Part shown: one piece after another, positions 13,615 through 15,664 of the stretch
How the letters are laid out: each line of letters begins with the position of its first letter
How positions within the stretch are numbered: position 1 is the stretch's first letter
NCBI GenBank assembly: GCA_964467615.1
Contig: CAYXRK010000110.1
Location: forward strand, 1-15,664
DNA from: CAYXRK01 sp964467615
GTDB lineage: Bacteria > Hydrogenedentota > Hydrogenedentia > Hydrogenedentales > GCA-2746185
DNA: 15,664 nt
Direction: 5' to 3'
Program-made: the position numbers and the translations under genes
Notes under the pieces: model-generated
Told to the model about the DNA's origin: nothing
Database searches by the model: none
What the model saw: the letters and a program-made list of their open reading frames with translations, nothing else

Positions 13615-14960
13615 TGGCGAAGCGCGCGCAATTGCCACTCGTTGCGATCTGCGGGCGGCCCAATGTCGGCAAGTCGACGCTGTACAACCGCTTGACCGGG
13701 TTCCAGACGGCCATTGTCCACGATGAAGAGGGAATAACCCGAGATCGGCACTACGGCGTTGCGCGTTATGGCGACTACCTGTTCCGGATCGTGGACACCG
13801 GCGGCATTGTTGAATCGCCGGATGACCCGGTCGTCCTGAAGATGCAAGAGCAGGTCCGGCTCGCGCTGAATGAGGCCGACGTGATCATTTTCTTGGTGGA
13901 CGGCCAACAGGAAATCACGCGCGTTGACGAGGAACTGCGCGAGGAGCTTTTCCGCTACAACAAACCGATCGTGCTCGCGGTGAACAAGCTCGACAATCCG
14001 AAGATGGAAATGAACCGGCACGAGTTTCACGGCTTGGGCATGGGCGAGCCGCACGCGATCTCCTCCGGGCACGGCATCGGCGTAAGCGAGTTGCTCGACG
14101 CGGTGACCGCGAATCTTCCCGCGCCGAAAGAGGGGCAAGCGGCGGAAGAACTTCCCGAAGACAACGTCACGAAGATCGCGATCGTCGGGAAGCCGAATGT
14201 GGGGAAATCTTCGTTCGTGAACGCGATACTGAACGAAGAACGCACGATAGTCGATGATCGTCCCGGCACGACGCGCGACGCCATCGACGTGGAATTTCGG
14301 CATAACGACCGCGACTATCTATTGATCGACACGGCGGGAATGCGAAAGAAAGCGGGCATCAAGGAAGGCGTCGAGAAATTCAGCGTGAGCCGCTCGCTGC
14401 GTGCAATCAACCGGGCCGACGTGACCTTGCTCATGATCGACGCGACGGAAGGCGTCACTGAGCAGGACCAGCGCATCGTGGGGTACGCGCGCGAACACGG
14501 CTCGCCGATTGTCTTGGTGTGGACCAAATGGGACCTCATCGAGGATCGCGAGGCGAAGTTCAAGAACCTGCCCGTGGATATCGACCGGCACTTTCCGCAC
14601 ATGAAACACGTGCCGTATATTACGATCTCGAACGTTGCCCGGCAGCGGATTTTCGACGTGTTCAAAGTCGTGGACGAAATCGCGGCGCAGGCGAAGTTGC
14701 GCATTTCAACGGGCGAACTCAATCGGTTCCTCGAGCGGCTCAAGGGCGTTCCCGCGTCGCAACGCAAAGGGAGCTTTGCGAAAATTCGTTACGCGACGCA
14801 GACAAGCGTGAAACCGACGACCTTCATCTTGTTCGTCAATCAGAAGAAACTGTTCCATTTCAGTTTTCTGCGGCACATCGAAAACCAATTGCGCGAGCAG
14901 TTCGGTTTCAAGGGAGTGCCGATCAAGATCGAGTTGCGCGAAGGCGGCGCGAAGCCGTGA
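13614..14960 (+). CDS. der: Ribosome-assembly GTPase Der (EngA)
   Basis: A 448-aa essential double GTPase for 50S subunit maturation. The first G domain has GRPNVGKS (14-21), DTGG (61-64) and NKLD (124-127). The second has GKPNVGKS (192-199), DTAG (239-242) and TKWD (304-307). The C-terminal KH-like domain covers about 350-448, with the typical FLFVN-like strand (here FILFVNQKKL). The length is within the normal range (about 435-490). In switch I of the first domain the usual [T/F]PG[V/L]TRDR reads EEGITRDR, while the second keeps RPGTTRDA. The ATG overlaps the pgsA stop by one base, and the TGA stop overlaps the GTG of plsY by four bases, so the gene sits inside a tightly coupled lipid operon. 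Confidence 0.97.
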   Translation: MAKRAQLPLVAICGRPNVGKSTLYNRLTGFQTAIVHDEEGITRDRHYGVARYGDYLFRIVDTGGIVESPDDPVVLKMQEQVRLALNEADVIIFLVDGQQEITRVDEELREELFRYNKPIVLAVNKLDNPKMEMNRHEFHGLGMGEPHAISSGHGIGVSELLDAVTANLPAPKEGQAAEELPEDNVTKIAIVGKPNVGKSSFVNAILNEERTIVDDRPGTTRDAIDVEFRHNDRDYLLIDTAGMRKKAGIKEGVEKFSVSRSLRAINRADVTLLMIDATEGVTEQDQRIVGYAREHGSPIVLVWTKWDLIEDREAKFKNLPVDIDRHFPHMKHVPYITISNVARQRIFDVFKVVDEIAAQAKLRISTGELNRFLERLKGVPASQRKGSFAKIRYATQTSVKPTTFILFVNQKKLFHFSFLRHIENQLREQFGFKGVPIKIELREGGAKP

Positions 14961-15532
14961 CCGTAGTGGCGGTGGCGCTCTCGTACGTATTGGGCTCGAT
15001 CCCCACGGGCCTATGGCTCGGTCTCCGTCTCAAGCGCGTCGATATTCGCGAGCGCGGCAGCAAGAACATCGGCGCGACGAACACCTTGCGCGTACTGGGA
15101 AAAGGCCTCGGCATGGCTGCGCTCGTGGGCGACATGGCGAAAGGGGCCGCTGGGGTGCTGCTGGTATCGCGCTTGAGCGAATGGGAATACGCGCAGTTGG
15201 CTTGCGGCCTCGCGGCAATCGCTGGCCACAACTGGTCGCTCTTCCTTAAATTCAAGGGGGGCAAAGGCGTCGCCACAAGCGCGGGCGTCTTCGGCTCGCT
15301 CGCACCAATGCCGATGTTGGTCGCGTTCGCCGTCTTCGTCGGAATATTCGCCCTGACGCGAATGGTCAGCGCTGGATCCATCATGGCCGCTATCGCCCTT
15401 ACGGTCGGTGTACTGATACTTCCGAACGATACCGCGCTCCGAGCGGTGACCGTATTCGTGGCTGCCGCGGTGATCGTGAAACACCGCTCGAACATCCGCC
15501 GCATACTGGCCGGTACGGAAAACCGCTTCTAA
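14957..15532 (+). CDS. plsY: Acyl-phosphate:glycerol-3-phosphate acyltransferase PlsY
   Basis: A 191-aa membrane enzyme that acylates glycerol-3-phosphate using acyl-phosphate from PlsX, the first step of phospholipid synthesis. The three family motifs are present: GSIPTG (13-18), RGSKNIGATNTLRVLGK (33-49) and GHNWSLFLKFKGGKG (90-104). Alternating hydrophobic segments and the tail VKHRSNIRRILAGTENRF also fit. The start is the GTG at 14957, in frame and overlapping the der stop as GTGA. The next in-frame valine codons (GTA, then GTG at 14966) would trim the first helix. No PlsX gene lies in the window. The gene completes a pgsA-der-plsY run that joins early and late steps of phosphatidylglycerol synthesis. 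Confidence 0.95.
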   Translation: MTVVAVALSYVLGSIPTGLWLGLRLKRVDIRERGSKNIGATNTLRVLGKGLGMAALVGDMAKGAAGVLLVSRLSEWEYAQLACGLAAIAGHNWSLFLKFKGGKGVATSAGVFGSLAPMPMLVAFAVFVGIFALTRMVSAGSIMAAIALTVGVLILPNDTALRAVTVFVAAAVIVKHRSNIRRILAGTENRF

Positions 15533-15540
15533 TCGTTGAC

Positions 15541-15555
15541 GCGAAAGCGTTTCGC
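15541..15555. other. Short hairpin after plsY
   Basis: GCGAAA (15541-15546) pairs with TTTCGC (15550-15555) around a GCG loop, eight bases after the plsY stop. No T tract follows, so it could be a weak 3' structure of the operon but is not a convincing intrinsic terminator. The rest of the region to the window end shows no confident gene. Confidence 0.3.
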
Positions 15556-15623
15556 CGCGTCTTCGCCATTCCTTGGCACTACTATCCGTCAGGATATTGT
15601 TTTCCTGCAAAGATTTTTGCGCC

Positions 15624-15664
15624 ATGCATGATCTGAACATCCCGCGCGGTAGGCCCCTCACCCG
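15624..15664 (+). CDS. Possible start of the next gene (truncated by window end)
   Basis: An ATG at 15624 opens a frame reading MHDLNIPRGRPLT that runs off the window. It has no Shine-Dalgarno. The last bases (GGTAGGCCCCTCACCCG) also resemble the edge of a dispersed intergenic repeat, so it may be noncoding. Confidence 0.15.
   Translation, partial: MHDLNIPRGRPLT

Noticed and set aside
13611..14303. 230-aa open frame antisense to der
   Set aside because: A mirror of a strongly conserved sense gene, with no recognisable domain.
15011..15661. 216-aa antisense open frame over plsY and the 3' spacer
   Set aside because: Most of it is the reverse of the conserved plsY motifs; the composition is Arg/His/Gln-rich and no ribosome binding site is seen.

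Overview
The window is GC-rich bacterial chromosome, densely coded on both strands, with no rRNA, tRNA, CRISPR array or recognisable insertion sequence. A prepilin-type pseudopilin, a large RND exporter and a membrane glycosyltransferase with a long exported tail point to a diderm (two-membrane) bacterium. A cytochrome c/beta-propeller protein of the virginiamycin-lyase-like type, a YhaM-type nuclease, a DUF5989-type small membrane protein and several short intergenic repeats suggest an environmental lineage such as Planctomycetota or Candidatus Hydrogenedentota. That placement is an inference from gene flavour only and was not tested.

Layout. Positions 1-1367 hold the 3' part of a cytochrome c-beta-propeller gene, closed by a near-perfect intrinsic terminator (1388-1421). 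Convergent to it is a GT39/ArnT-like membrane glycosyltransferase with a large C-terminal exported region (1469-3670). Divergent from that is a PlsC-like acyltransferase (3727-4350), which converges on folK (4363-4875). Positions 4876-5277 are a repeat-rich spacer with an inverted-repeat-bounded element, tandem heptamers and a possible 53-aa ORF. It is followed by a pseudopilin (5278-6264, minus) with a good promoter and ribosome binding site. Divergent from the pilin are a DUF5989-like small membrane protein (6408-6617) and a YhaM-like 3'-5' exoribonuclease (6675-7622). A minus-strand pair follows: an RND/MMPL exporter (8138-10324) and then a TPR protein (7630-8085). On the plus strand come an iron-dependent alcohol dehydrogenase (10452-11597), a threonine aldolase (11892-12917) and a tightly overlapping operon pgsA-der-plsY (13066-15532). 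A 44-aa hydrophobic protein gene with a strong Shine-Dalgarno lies antisense between the dehydrogenase and the aldolase.

Functionally, lipid and envelope work recurs. PlsY makes lysophosphatidate, a PlsC-like enzyme may acylate it, and PgsA starts phosphatidylglycerol synthesis. The glycosyltransferase, RND exporter and pseudopilin also act at the envelope. The der GTPase sits between pgsA and plsY with stop/start overlaps on both sides.

Most of the window is housekeeping, and no complete novel multi-gene system is evident. The items most worth following up are the small antisense membrane-protein gene with its leader hairpin, the inverted-repeat element beside folK, the unusual large pseudopilin, the cytochrome/propeller fusion with its charged helical insert, and a few key-residue oddities in Der, LtaE and the RND protein.
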